Source: Pseudomonas folii (lineage in GTDB: Bacteria > Pseudomonadota > Gammaproteobacteria > Pseudomonadales > Pseudomonadaceae). Taken from it: DNA of 33,557 nucleotides. Position numbers and translations under genes: made by a program. The notes below the pieces were generated by a model, which was not told the origin of the DNA, searched no databases, and was given only the letters and a program-made list of their open reading frames with translations. Each line of letters opens with the position of its first letter. Position 1 is the first letter of the stretch. Shown one piece after another: positions 33,482 to 33,557 of this stretch. The stretch lies in contig NZ_JACONW010000059.1 in NCBI RefSeq assembly GCF_014357575.1, forward strand, positions 1 to 33,557, read 5' to 3'.

Positions 33482-33557
33482 TTCAGCTATCCAGATGTAT
33501 TTCCAGGAGGCGTTTTACTCAGACACCCACCTGCCGCGCTGAAATACGGTACCTGTG

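Overview
This window is a chromosomal segment of a Pseudomonas, probably of the fluorescens/syringae lineage. The evidence is gene order (miaB-phoH-ybeY-corC-lnt, hemL-thiE-thiD-ladS, and an AidB-like gene, amn, rluE, DUF2788, Lrp, CDF transporter and hrpB) that, from memory, closely follows the PA3984-to-PA3958 region of P. aeruginosa. Typical Pseudomonas REP/BIME palindromes (extended GTAGGAGC, GTGGGACCGGC and related arms) also lie between many genes. No rRNA, tRNA, CRISPR array, integrase or insertion sequence was seen.

Layout. (1) 23-5492, minus strand: miaB, then phoH-ybeY-corC-lnt, a tightly packed tRNA/rRNA-maturation and lipoprotein-maturation cluster. (2) 5626-5952, plus: a DUF1820 gene. 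(3) 5972-12043, minus: an accessory island with one 1168-residue VasX-like type VI secretion effector, followed by two paralogous DUF6708 membrane proteins separated by a REP pair. (4) 12357-15921, minus: a Sel1-repeat secreted protein, then hemL-thiE-thiD (tetrapyrrole and thiamine synthesis). (5) 16317-20078, plus: a LadS-like sensor kinase that ends before any receiver domain, then an AidB-like acyl-CoA dehydrogenase. (6) 20330-22493, plus: amn and rluE. (7) 22623-26267: a DUF2788 gene and an Lrp regulator (minus), a structured non-coding interval ending in a perfect terminator, a glutamine-rich DUF6515 protein (plus), a CDF metal exporter and a lipoprotein (both minus). (8) 26535-29694, plus: an RBBP9-type hydrolase and the helicase hrpB. 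(9) 29930-33481: an AT-rich orphan gene between REP elements, a membrane-anchored EEP hydrolase, a YciC-family membrane protein and a DUF2076 protein.

The most interesting material is the effector island. The two DUF6708 proteins form a three-tier mosaic. Their C-terminal modules are almost identical at the DNA level. Their N-terminal blocks are conserved in protein but carry many silent changes. Their transmembrane hairpins are strongly diverged. With a pore-former-like effector immediately upstream, this looks like a duplicated immunity or partner gene with a diversifying specificity segment, although that role is inferred. Second is the LadS-like kinase without a receiver: Gac/Rsm signalling through LadS is known to control type VI secretion in Pseudomonas, and the same window carries a type VI effector. 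Third is the probable small RNA upstream of the DUF6515 gene.
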